A stretch of DNA of 64,000 nt from CAVUCH01 sp963697705. GTDB taxonomy: Bacteria > Acidobacteriota > Vicinamibacteria > Vicinamibacterales > JAENWD01. Positions within the stretch are counted from its first letter, which is position 1; each line of letters opens with the position of its first letter. This document shows positions 19,921 to 29,952 of the stretch, piece by piece. The stretch spans positions 1,674,001 to 1,738,000 of the forward strand of contig CAVOPA010000017.1 of NCBI GenBank assembly GCA_963697705.1, read 5' to 3'. The notes under the pieces were generated by a model, which worked only from the letters and a program-made list of their open reading frames with translations, searched no databases and had not been told where the DNA came from. The translations under genes and the position numbers were made by a program.

Positions 19921-22900
19921 TCACTTCGGCAGCATTTCGCTTGCGTGCACGGCGACGAGCACGGGCGCCTGGAACAGGATGTACGCGAGCTCGGCGGAGC
20001 TCATGTCCCGGCTCCACGCCACCTGCCGGTCGTCCTGATGCTGCGTCGTCTTCTCGTCGTCTTCTGTTCCGGGCGTGACCAGCGGGAACGACGCTGGCGC
20101 GGACGCGATCTCGATATGGCTGCCGGCCGGACCGGGTTGGACGGCTGCCCACGAGAGATCGTTCCAGACACTCATTTCCGTCTGTGCTTCCGTGTCGAGG
20201 CCGAATCGCGGCTCCCCGGGGCGCTCCTTGATCACGAAGAACCAGCCCGGGTCGTCGTCGGGGTGCTCGCCCGAGCCTCCACGCGCGTTCTCCGCCGTGA
20301 TGTCGAACCCCAGGAAGTAGATGTCCGGATCGATCCTGGCTTCGAAGAGGGGAGTGAGCACTTTGCTGCGCGGCGGCGCGTTTTGCTCCTCCGGGGTCAG
20401 AGGCGCAAGACGACGCTCCTTCGAATTGTCGATCGCCGCCGCTCCGCGAGCAGGGTTCCTTTGCCCGATCGGCGGCGGTGCCATCGTCGCTGCGCTGCCA
20501 GCAGGCACGGTGCGCGTAGATGACCGCGGTCGGGTACCGCTTCAACAGCTCACCGCGGACGACGAGCACCAGCTCGTCCTCTTTCTCCGTGCCTTCCTCG
20601 CGATTGTCGTGGTCACCGAGTCCGGATTCTCGCGTCCATCGGTGCAGCGGACGGATGTCGCGCAGTTTCTCCCTGAGCGCCTCGGCATTCGCATCGGGAG
20701 CGTAGAAGCTCCGCACGTCCCAGAACTGGCGGAACGTCGAGCCGCGCTGGTCGGTCGGGTACTCGCGCCACAGCAGCTCGCGTGCGAACTCGTGGTTGAG
20801 ACCGACCATGTACGACTCGATGAACGGCTGGTTGGTTTCGAGCAGCGTGACGCTGTTGGGCTCGATCAGGTTGATGTTCGGCAGGAACAACTCTGGCGAC
20901 AGATTCTTGAGCGGCTCGTACATCGGGACGTCGATGACCGGGTACGCCATCGGCTCGACGAAGCCATCGCCCATCTCCTCCTGGATGCGCGGCGGTACGA
21001 AGATGCCCGCCAGCACACGGCGAGGGATCGTCCGCGCCGGATCCAGGGCAACCGCGGCGACACCCGCAACCGCTCCGAGGTCCATGGTGGTACGCGGCGG
21101 CTGCGCGGCGGCTTGCGTGCTCGCCTGCACCAGGTTGAAGGTGTCGCTGAGCGCTGCCTTGAACCGGACGGCCTCGACGCTGTCGGCACCGGCCGCTGGT
21201 GTGAAGACGGCCCCGGGTTGCATGATGACGAAGTTGGCGACACCCGGCAGCGAGGTGACCATGTCGGCCGACACGTCCGTGACCTTCACGACGTCTGGCA
21301 TCGGTCGCAGCGGTCGCACGGGCGTGTCCCGGGCACCGGAGTCGCGCCTGCCAGCGTCGACGGTCACGTCGTGACCGATGCGGCCGGGTATCGTCGGACC
21401 ATGCGTCGGCGGCCGGGGCGGCGCCGGCTCCGGCGTGATCGGCTTGAGTTCCGTCGGCTGCAACAATTCCGTCGGCTGCAACACGGTGGGGCCGTGAAAC
21501 GTCGGCGTTCCCCCACCTCCCGTGATGCTGTTGGCGGCGGCTTCTGCGGTGATGGCCCCTGCCGGCGCAGCCGGCGGAGGCGCAGCGCTGACCTCGCGCG
21601 CGTTCACCCGCGCCATGAGCGCCGACGTTCGGTTCTCCGCTGAGAGCCCCAGCTGCCGCACCATCCGTCCGCGTGGACGAATCAGGCGTCGGAGGACCGT
21701 GGATGTCATCGTGGGTTGCACGGTGCTCGCGCGCAGCGCGTGCTGCACGGTCACCCCGTTGGCGACGATGCGTTGCTGGAGAGGCGCGACGATCATCAGC
21801 CCCTTCTGCTCATCGCGCGCGAGCAGCGGGACGATGTGCCGCGCGTACCAGACGTCGCTGACGCGGACGCCCAGCTGGCCGAATCGAACCCGCCGCTGGG
21901 CCTCGAGCACCTGCCCGACCTGCGACCAGGCTGCGTCCATCAACGGCTCCTGCTGGTCCTGCACGACTCGCGTGCCGAACCCGGCAGCGATGCGGAACCG
22001 TGGATCGAGGTTCAGGCGATGGACCCAGTTGGATGGGTCGGGCAACCGCGATCCGTCAGCAGCCGTGAGCACGCGATCCGCCAACGCATGCCATCGTCCG
22101 TAAAGCGGCGGCGCAAGCATCGGGTCCGGATCACCCGAACGCTTGTAGTCGTCGGGCAGGTTGAGCAGGTGCGCGAGATCCTCCTGCAGCGGCCGCGGCA
22201 TCGGTTCGTCCCAGGTCTCGTAGATGTCCGGCGGAGGTGGTGGCATTAGCGCCGGCGGGCGCAACGCGCCCCCGAGCTTCAGGACCCCGCCGAGCTCCGG
22301 GTCGATCGACACCGCGCACCGTCGACCCTGGGAACTGCACGTCGACCTCGCGCGTGCCGACGCGGCGATCGACCGGCTTCGGCACGAGCAACCGGACGAG
22401 CGTCTCGAAATCGCCGTTGGTGCCGGTCCGGAAGTGCCAGCGATGGTAGTACGGGTATCGCTGCGCCTCAGGGCGCTCGGCGTCCTCCCACGCCGACATC
22501 GTGGCGACCACGTCGCTTGGGTCGAGGCCGAGCCCCGCACGCCGGCCGCTCTCGAAGGTGGGCACCAGGAACGCGTGATACGCGGTGCTCTCGGCCAGCT
22601 TGCGCGGACAGATCAACCGCGAATACGCGAGGTCCGGGTTCTCGCTCAGGACCGCCGCGAGCCTGGGAAGCACGGAGCCCGCATCGCGCGACGTCAGCTC
22701 GCCGGCTGATGCGAGGCTGCGGTTGACGTGCACGTGCGCCCAGGCCCAGAGCTCGTCTGCCCGGGGGAACAGGCCGCGATCGACGATGACTATCGATGGC
22801 AGCGGCGCATCATCGCTCCGCGGCACATCGGTGAACTCTTCTTCGCTCAGCACCACGAGCGTCAGCCACGGCCGGAGGCGGCCCTTGGCGTCGTCCGGCG

Positions 22901-23231
22901 CCGCGGGCGTGTACCGCCACGGAAAATCCTCGTCGTAGAACTCGACGTGGGCAAGGTGGTTGGGCTCGAAGTTCGTGGTCCAGTCCCGCGGCTCGACCCG
23001 GACGATTGCCCGCGTGTCCATGCCGATGATGTCGCCCGGGCCGAACAGCGCGACCGAGCGCGTGATCGTCGCTGTCTCGTCGCCGCCGGACAGCTTCGTC
23101 CCACGCACGGTCACCGGCACCGTCACGCCGACGCGCGCACGCACGCTGCCGTCGAGATCGGCGTTCTGAATGCGATTCGCGAGGCCCTGTCGCAGCCACG
23201 GCAGGAACGAGTAGACGCCGAGATCGCTCAT
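19921..23231 (-). CDS. Operon protein 4: about 1102-residue uncharacterised protein (two frameshifts)
   Basis: Starts at the ATG at 23231, overlapping the stop of the upstream gene by four bases (ATGA). Two +1 changes, near 22318 and near 20510, divide it into three frames; removing two bases gives 1103 codons. The N-terminal part (MSDLGVYSFLPWLRQGLANR, then beta-rich sequence) has no signal peptide. At the first joint QFPGSTV is followed by AVSIDPELGGVLKLGGALRP; at the second AVIYAHRA is followed by VPAGSAATMAPPP. A Pro/Thr-rich linker lies around residues 600-680. No known domain is recognised. Confidence 0.78.
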
Positions 23232-26200
23232 GCGGCCCTTTCGACCGTCGGGATGATGTGCAGGGCGTCGGCGAGCGAACGGTCGTCCGCGACGCGGCGG
23301 CGCAGGTACTCGCGGGCGCTCGATTCCGTGGGGAAGGCGATCGCTTCGTCGGCGACGGCCTGGTTGTTCGAGGCGAATGCGACCGTGAAGGTCTCGCCGG
23401 TCACGGCGAACGCCGCATTCGTGGGCTGACGTTTGACGGTGGCGGCATGTGAAAGCGCGCTCCGCGCTACCGACGCGCCGCGCGTGAAGAAGTCGAAGAG
23501 AGAGCCGTTGTAGCCGCTGAACGGGCGGGCGAACCGCTTGAAGTTCGTGTCGACGATGATCTCTTCGTACCGGATGTTCCGGCGCACCATCCCGCTGGAG
23601 CGCAGCCCCTCGGCCGCCGACAGCTGCACGCCGGATCGTTCCGGCGCGAACGCCGGCTTCGACAGGCGCTCGGCGTCCGAGAAGTCGAGGAACTGAGCCG
23701 GCGCGAACATCTCGAAGGCGTCGTCCTGCTTCACGAGCCCGGTCCCGGTCGGAGTCTCGATCGCGATCTGGTTCACGTCCCCGGGCCGCTGGCTGCCGAC
23801 ATGGTCCATCCTGACGCCGAGCGGGATCGAACGCTGGGAGATCTGGAGCGCTCCGAGCGGATGCAGCACGATGGTGTCGCGTTCGTGGGGTTCGGTGCGC
23901 ACCGACACGAGCAGGCGGTTACCCGCCGGCAGCAGTGCGCGCCAGCTCTCCGGCTTTCCCAGCTCGTTCAGAACCAGGGGGAAGACCGAGATGGGCGGCA
24001 GGACGGCATTGCGCGCTTCGCCCCATGTCTTCGAGAAGTCGACGTCGATGCTCCAGAACAGCAGTGAAATCGACCCATGTCCTTCGATGTGCCATGGCGC
24101 CGGACCGTCGATCGTTCCGCGCACCTTGACCGAGAAGACGCCCGTGCCGAACACCTTGACCGAGAACGATGCGGCGATATCGACGGTGAAGTGGAACGGC
24201 GAGAACCGGAACAGTGCGTCGAACGACACGTGGCCCTGCACGCCGAGCGACTTGAAGCCGAAGAACACCTCCACTCGCGCGCCGAACTGCACCGTGTTCG
24301 ACGTCACCGCGATGTAGCAGCTGGCGTTCACGCGTGCGGCCGACGAGTTCAGGAGGGGAAGCGCGATCCGGACAGGCGAAGGGAACGGCAGCGGCGGCGG
24401 CGCGAACCGCGGGTGGAATCCGCCGACGGTGACCACGAAGTTCGCGTCGTCCCCGAACGCGAGGAGAAGACCCATCTCGCCTTCGAGCGCGACGAACGCG
24501 ATACGCGACTCGAACACGGTGGCGAAGAAGAACAGGCGTCGCCGATCGAGCTCGAGCGCGCCCGCGAACCTGACCTGCAGGAAGACGAGCGGCGCCTCCG
24601 GCGTCGGGATCGCCACCCGTACGGCGCCGACGATCGAGATGTTGCCCGGTATCTCCACGATGACGCCGAGCACGATGCGGACGAGGACCGGCGTGCCCCA
24701 TCCGAGCTTTGCCATCGGACCGATCAGGAACCGGCCTTCGTGCGCGGGGAAGAACGTCTCGAGGTCGCTGATGATGCGCGGTGCGTTCGCCAGCACGTCC
24801 TGGGGGAACATGACGCTGTCGATCGCGCCCGTGCGGACGCCCTCGATGAGGGACTGCAGCCGCACGGTCCGATTCAGGCCGAGCAGCCCGCCGACGCCGA
24901 GCAGCGTGAACCCGAGGCCGAGCTGAATGCCCTGAGCGAACTCGGCCGTGATCATGATCAGCAGCGAGAAGCCGGCGGATCCATCCGGCATGCGGGTCGT
25001 GATCACGCCGACCGCGTTCAGGGCGAGGAAGTCACCGACCGCGAGCTGCAGCGCGCCGGCGTAGCGCCCCTGCGCAGGGTCGAAGGAGAGGAACCCTCCA
25101 CCCTTGACGAGGCCACCGTCGATGGCGAGGCCGACGCCGACCGGCGGCTTGAACGAGGTGTCGATGTCCGCGGGCCCGAGATTGCCCGCTTCGAAACGCA
25201 CCACGCCCCGGACGCCCACGTTCTCGACCACGGCGCGAAGCGGCCCGAGCTGCGCGCGCAGGACGGCGCCAGCCTCGAGGGTGATCTGATCGTCCGCCGG
25301 GGCGATCGCCAGTCGCAGACTGTCGATCTGCACGGGTCCGAGGTCCACGTGGGTGCTGACGTCCACGGCGAGCTGGCCGCTCCCCTGCACCGTGAACCCG
25401 GTGAGCAGCGTCATGCCGACGGTCAGGCTCGCTTCTGCGTGGACGTCGAGTCCGGACAGCACCTTCTGCAGGAACCCGTCGCCATCGCCGCCGCCGAGCA
25501 CCAGGCGGACGGCTTCCAGCTTCGCTTCGAAGCCCAGGTCGAGCGCGCCCGTCGGGTTCTGCGCGAACCACGTGATGCCCTGTCCCTGGATGGCAAGCCT
25601 CGATCCGCCGGCGGACCCCAGGAGCACGACTTCCTCCGCGCGCTCCGGCCGCTCGCTGATGCGGACAGCTGCGCGAAACGCGCCTTCCAGGGTCAGCAGC
25701 GGATCGATGGCGAACGGCGGGCGCATGACGAGACCGACCCCGCGGATGTCGGCGGTGGACTCGAAGGCGAGCTGCCCGCGATCGCACACGCCGAAGTCGA
25801 AGGCCGAAGTCCCCATCAGGTAGGGGAGCAGCGCGAGGCCCTTCTTCTTGTCACCCTGGGCGTCGGCGGGCACGAAGGTGATGCCGAACTGGCCGTACGT
25901 CTCGGCCGAAAAGCCTTTCTGGAAGATCGGAAACCGCAGCTCCTGACCGCTATCGGCGGCGTTGCCCAGGACGGCGCGCGTGGCGTCGGCCTGCGGATAC
26001 AGGCCGCCCGGGAGGGGCGCAGTCCGCATGACCTTGAGCAGGCGCTCCAGGAATGCGTCCGCGTCGAAGTCGGTGTTCCAGCGGTACACATCGTCGGCAA
26101 TGCGCGACGGTTCCCGCAGGAATTGCCCGAAGCGCTCCCAGCGCACGACGCGCGACGACTCTCCCGGCTTGGGCTCGCGCTCACACTCGATGAGGCCCAA

Positions 26201-26620
26201 CAGGTGCAGCGTGTCGTGCGCCATCGGACGATGCCGCTCGAGGTAGTCAAGGAGCAGAAAATCCGTGAGGCGGCGTGGGAACTCGTCGATGTGGGGGATC
26301 GAGCCGCCTGCTGACTGCAGCTCGGTGTGCAGTGTCCGTATCGCGCTCACCGTCGCCTCGACCCGGCCGAACATCTCGAAGACGGCGTCGGCAACGGCGG
26401 CGGCTCCCTCGGCGTCGGCGAGCTGACGCGCGGCGGACGCGAGCGCACCGGCGGACGCAGCCACCTGTGGCAAGGCAGGACCAACGACGGCTGGCGGAAG
26501 CTCGTAGCCGAGCGCACGCAGGAACACGACCGCGCGAGCGGGCGTGTTCACCGCACGCAGGGCGCCGAGCGCAAGGCTCGCCTCGGTCAGCAGCAGTTGG
26601 AGCGTGTCGTTCTCGGCCAT
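23228..26620 (-). CDS. Operon protein 3: about 1130-residue beta-rich protein, possibly DUF6603-like
   Basis: Intact. The ATG at 26620 (MAENDTLQLLLTEASLALG) is chosen because it lies 2 nt after the upstream stop; a start at 26647 would overlap it. Residues about 1-130 are helical; the rest is a long run of amphipathic beta strands rich in glycine and alternating hydrophobics (ASLTVGMTLLTGFTVQGSGQ, VGVGLAIDGGLVKGGGFLSF), the look of a repetitive beta-solenoid or barrel-like scaffold. From memory this resembles DUF6603-type proteins, which I hold weakly. No signal peptide. It overlaps operon protein 4 by four bases. Confidence 0.8.
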   Translation of the reverse strand: MAENDTLQLLLTEASLALGALRAVNTPARAVVFLRALGYELPPAVVGPALPQVAASAGALASAARQLADAEGAAAVADAVFEMFGRVEATVSAIRTLHTELQSAGGSIPHIDEFPRRLTDFLLLDYLERHRPMAHDTLHLLGLIECEREPKPGESSRVVRWERFGQFLREPSRIADDVYRWNTDFDADAFLERLLKVMRTAPLPGGLYPQADATRAVLGNAADSGQELRFPIFQKGFSAETYGQFGITFVPADAQGDKKKGLALLPYLMGTSAFDFGVCDRGQLAFESTADIRGVGLVMRPPFAIDPLLTLEGAFRAAVRISERPERAEEVVLLGSAGGSRLAIQGQGITWFAQNPTGALDLGFEAKLEAVRLVLGGGDGDGFLQKVLSGLDVHAEASLTVGMTLLTGFTVQGSGQLAVDVSTHVDLGPVQIDSLRLAIAPADDQITLEAGAVLRAQLGPLRAVVENVGVRGVVRFEAGNLGPADIDTSFKPPVGVGLAIDGGLVKGGGFLSFDPAQGRYAGALQLAVGDFLALNAVGVITTRMPDGSAGFSLLIMITAEFAQGIQLGLGFTLLGVGGLLGLNRTVRLQSLIEGVRTGAIDSVMFPQDVLANAPRIISDLETFFPAHEGRFLIGPMAKLGWGTPVLVRIVLGVIVEIPGNISIVGAVRVAIPTPEAPLVFLQVRFAGALELDRRRLFFFATVFESRIAFVALEGEMGLLLAFGDDANFVVTVGGFHPRFAPPPLPFPSPVRIALPLLNSSAARVNASCYIAVTSNTVQFGARVEVFFGFKSLGVQGHVSFDALFRFSPFHFTVDIAASFSVKVFGTGVFSVKVRGTIDGPAPWHIEGHGSISLLFWSIDVDFSKTWGEARNAVLPPISVFPLVLNELGKPESWRALLPAGNRLLVSVRTEPHERDTIVLHPLGALQISQRSIPLGVRMDHVGSQRPGDVNQIAIETPTGTGLVKQDDAFEMFAPAQFLDFSDAERLSKPAFAPERSGVQLSAAEGLRSSGMVRRNIRYEEIIVDTNFKRFARPFSGYNGSLFDFFTRGASVARSALSHAATVKRQPTNAAFAVTGETFTVAFASNNQAVADEAIAFPTESSAREYLRRRVADDRSLADALHIIPTVERAA

Positions 26621-26622
26621 GG

Positions 26623-28676
26623 TCAGGGGTTGGAGATATCGCCGCACGGGCCGTCCACCTCACCGGGCGGCAGCGGACGCGTGACGATGCAGTAGCCGTA
26701 GCGGGGCAGCGGGCACACAGATGTGATCGACCTGCGATCCTCGCCGACGAGCGCTGGCATCGTGTGCGCCAGCTTGTTCTTGATCTCCGCCGTCAGGTAA
26801 TCACCCGTCTTGGGTAGCGGATCGGCCCAGGTGCAGCGGTACCACGACTGCTGGATCTCGCTGGCGAAGGGGGTGAACACCACGATCGAGTTCTTCGGCG
26901 ATTCCGGGCGCCCGAAGATGAAGCCGGGCAGCCCCGCGAAGAACAGGTAGTAGAAGAGACCGTCGCCCTCTTCCTTGAGGTTTTCCGCGGCGGCCGTCAT
27001 GAACTTCTTCAACCCGGCGAGCGGCTTGAGGTCGAAGTAGTCGAGCAACGCTTTCTGAAAGCCCGCGATGTCGTCCGCGCGCAGCGGGTCCGGAGGTGTC
27101 TCGGGGACGATCGTCTGCGCCTCAGCCGCGTTGATCGTCTTCAGGCCGTCGTACAGCTGCTTGAGGCGATCGACGGCGATCGGCGCCTTCACCGGCGCCA
27201 GCAACGTCGGCGCGGCGCTGGTCGCTGATGGAACGGCCGCCTTGATCGCCTTCAGCGCCGCGGCATTCGGCACGGCTGCCTTCGGCACGTTGAAGAAGTT
27301 CGTGAGCGTGCCGATCATCTGGCCGATGTCGGTCGTCGGGAGCTTGTCGAGTCCTGGTGTGGGGATGAACAGCTTCGGGATCTCAGTCGGCCAGGTTGCT
27401 GCGGCGAAGCGAACCGCCGGGCCTTCGAAAAGGCCACTCCAGAAGTCCGTGTGCAACGGGCGTACGCGTATCAGTTCCGCCCACGTGGTGAGATTCTCGC
27501 GCAGCTGCTTCGGGGAATGCTGGTGCCGCTCCGTGTTGAGCCACTTGCTGATGCTCGCGCGATCGTGCACGGTGTCGAACACGAATTCCATGTAGGCCTG
27601 GAACAGCTGCGGCGCGGTGACCGTGGGACGTGTTCCTCCAGGCGTGCCGAGGAACTCACCGACCGAGGTCACGTAATCGGGGTCCTGCCCGGCCCGGCAG
27701 CCCCGGATCTCGAAGAGCGTCGTGGTGCTCATTTTCGAGCGCGCGGCATCGAGCTGTTTCCGGAAGTCCGCCCTGTATGGCTTTGACGATCGCCTTGAGG
27801 GACGCGAAGCTGTTCAAGGTGGTGTCGTCCACGTCGAGATCGAAGCTCTGTCCGGGCGGCAGGCCGAGGTCGGCAAATGGGATGGATGTCACGGAGGCAC
27901 GCAGCGCGTCCAGTTCAGCCCTTTTCACCTTGTGCCCGCCGATCGGCGCGTCTTCCAGCCGTGTCGTCAGCTGGTTCAGAATCTCGCCGACAAATGTGAG
28001 CAGCGTCTGGCGGTCCGCACTGGCCAGCGGCGCGCCCTTGACTGTGAGCACATCGGGGTCGGGCTCCTTGATGAACACGATGTCAAAGCAATGAAAAAAG
28101 AACTGTGAGAGGTCTCCCGCTGGCGGCGTGCTGCCTTTTTTCTCGAGCCCGAACGGTTTCAGGACATCCGCGATTGCGGGCGCGGGCCGCGGTCATCGCC
28201 TTGTCGATTCGCGGGCTGGTGTCCCACGGCTGCAGGTGTTTTCTGTGCGAGCTGAACGGAGACATGGTCAGCAGTCCGTCGAGGTCGCTCTTGGCGAGCT
28301 CCCTGAAGACGTCCTTGTTCGTGCCCTTCGCGGCACCTGTGAACATGGGCAGGAACATGCCCAACGGATGGGCGTGGCTCACGAGGCACAGCCGCTCGAA
28401 TACGTCTTTCCGGTTCCCCAGATCGATCACCATCTCGTGAATCGACTTGACCTTCTTCACCTCGAGGCCGAAGAACGCGTAGTACTCGGAGGCCTGGCCG
28501 AGAAAGCCATCCGACTTGAAGTCGGCGACGTACACGAGCTGCGGCACGCGCTCCGGCCTGCCCTGGAAGGCGTTGGCGGGCGGCGCCTGGGCCCGTTTGC
28601 CTGCCGCCTGGTTCGGCTGGATGCTCGAGACCGGTTTGTGGCTCGCCGACTGCGTGCGTCTCGTGGTTCTGCCCAT
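26623..28676 (-). CDS. Operon protein 2: about 683-residue uncharacterised protein (two frameshifts)
   Basis: Three apparent short genes here are one: +1 changes near 28175 and 27775 break the frame, and removing two bases gives exactly 684 codons. Joints read ARARNR to IADVLKPFGLEKKGSTPP, and AIVKAIQ to DFRKQLDAARSK. The start ATG is 6 nt after the upstream stop. The N-terminal 45 residues are basic and Pro/Gln-rich. A region at about residues 50-150 (QLVYVADFKSDGF, KVKSIHEMVIDL, RLCLVSHAHPLGMFLP) has alternating strand/helix and a His-containing strand end that loosely recalls caspase/CHAT-like folds; this is only an impression. The C-terminal half has no recognised family. Confidence 0.75.
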
Positions 28677-28682
28677 ACGCCG

Positions 28683-29687
28683 CTAGACCCTCACCAGCGG
28701 ACCTTCACGGAAGTGGCGGACGATCCAGTGCGCGCGCGTGCCGGAGAGTCCGTTGACGACATCCTCGAAGCTCGCGCCGCGGAAGTAGCGGTCGCGCAGG
28801 TGTTCGAGGATGCGTGCGCAGTGCGTGATGTTCGACTTGGGGAACCGCGCGATGTTGAACAGGTCGACTCTCGATGCGGCCTCGAGCGCGGCCAGCTGCT
28901 CGCGGAGCTGCTCGTCGGCGGCGGCCCGCCGCGGCGCCACGTCCGGGAGCTCCGTCCACTCGAGGAGCGGCGCCGGATCGGTGGCCGATCGGCCGACCGT
29001 CATGGCAAGCAGGGGCAGGCGCAGGCCGCACACGCCGGCGCCTTCGCCGGTCAGCGTGGCGAACTCGGCGCCATCATCGTTCAGCGTGGTCGCGAGCCGG
29101 TTCAGATGCTCCGCGCGTCTCGCGGCCGTGCGCTGCTGCGCGCCGTCGAAGACCATGCTGAACACCATCTCCCGGAAGGCATCGGTGTTCTCGGGTGTGG
29201 TGAGTGTGACCGCCTGGTAGTACGGGTTGTGATCGTTCACCAGCTCGCGCGCGACTTCGGGGTTGCCCACCGACGGGCCCGGTTGATCGCGTGCCGCGGC
29301 GATCAGCGCCTCCAACTCGGCGTTCGGGTCGACGACTTCCTGCGGCAGTGCCAGGGTGGCGAGCTCCTCGCCGCCATCACCGACCAGGCGGACGGAGACG
29401 TGCAGCTCGCCTGCAACTTGCGGCCGGAACGTCGTTTCGCCGACGTCGGTCGCCTCCGTCTCGGGCTCCCGGTCTCCGAGCGCAAACGTCCACTCGTAGC
29501 GCGCCGTCTGCGCGGCCAGCGGATCGTCGGTCACGAAGACGACGTAGCTATTGGGGCGATCGACGACGAGCGGGGAGGTGATGAACGACACGAGGAGGCA
29601 GCGTGTGTCGCCGGCGGCCACCGACTCGCCGAGATCACCCGGCGTCAGCGTGGGAGGAATGCGGCGCTCGGTCGGACGCGTGGGCAT
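28683..29687 (-). CDS. Operon protein 1: 334-residue protein with Ig-like N-terminal domain
   Basis: First gene of the six-gene operon. The ATG at 29687 (MPTRPTERRIPPTLTPGDLG) is preferred over one five codons upstream; neither has a strong ribosome site. Residues about 35-120 look like an Ig/PKD-type sandwich (YEWTFALGDREPETEATDVG, ELHVSVRLVGDGGEEL). The remainder is mainly helical, with NDHNPYYQAVTLTTPENTDA in the middle. No signal peptide. The stop is 6 nt before operon protein 2. Function unknown. Confidence 0.78.
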   Translation of the reverse strand: MPTRPTERRIPPTLTPGDLGESVAAGDTRCLLVSFITSPLVVDRPNSYVVFVTDDPLAAQTARYEWTFALGDREPETEATDVGETTFRPQVAGELHVSVRLVGDGGEELATLALPQEVVDPNAELEALIAAARDQPGPSVGNPEVARELVNDHNPYYQAVTLTTPENTDAFREMVFSMVFDGAQQRTAARRAEHLNRLATTLNDDGAEFATLTGEGAGVCGLRLPLLAMTVGRSATDPAPLLEWTELPDVAPRRAAADEQLREQLAALEAASRVDLFNIARFPKSNITHCARILEHLRDRYFRGASFEDVVNGLSGTRAHWIVRHFREGPLVRV

Positions 29688-29736
29688 AGAGAGACCACAC
29701 ACCGCGGCCGAGGGGGAGCGACCCGGAAGGTGAGGA

Positions 29737-29770
29737 CGCGCGGCAGCTTACTCGGTCGGCCTTGCACGTT
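29737..29770 (+). repeat. Intergenic 34-bp repeat, copy 1
   Basis: This 34-bp segment matches 34265-34298 at 31 of 34 positions in the same orientation. The two copies flank the CARDB protein gene (29953-34062), 4528 bp apart. Its nature is unknown; it could be a remnant of duplicated gene ends or a dispersed repeat. Confidence 0.7.
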
Positions 29771-29952
29771 CAAGAGCGGCGAAGGGGATTGAGGGGGAGA
29801 GCTGAACCGTGACGCGGTGCGAAGACGGGCGACCCTCGCTTGCGCACGCTTTTGGGCGAGCCACTTGCCAAATCTCGCCAGACGGCACGCCAGAATGGCG
29901 CCCCGGAAATGATCGGCTCACGCCAGCATGTCACGGGATCGCGACCGGCAGG

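Noticed and set aside
24077..26314. A 745-codon + strand open frame
   Set aside because: It lies antisense to the 1130-residue operon protein, has Arg/Asp/Glu/His-biased shadow composition and no recognisable domain or start context.
12467..29687. Contractile injection system, phage tail or type VI secretion identity for the operon
   Set aside because: No sheath, tube, VgrG/PAAR, baseplate or ClpV-like sequences were recognisable in any of the six genes.
28128..29792. A 554-codon + strand open frame
   Set aside because: Antisense to operon proteins 1 and 2, which have clear translational coupling; composition is shadow-like.
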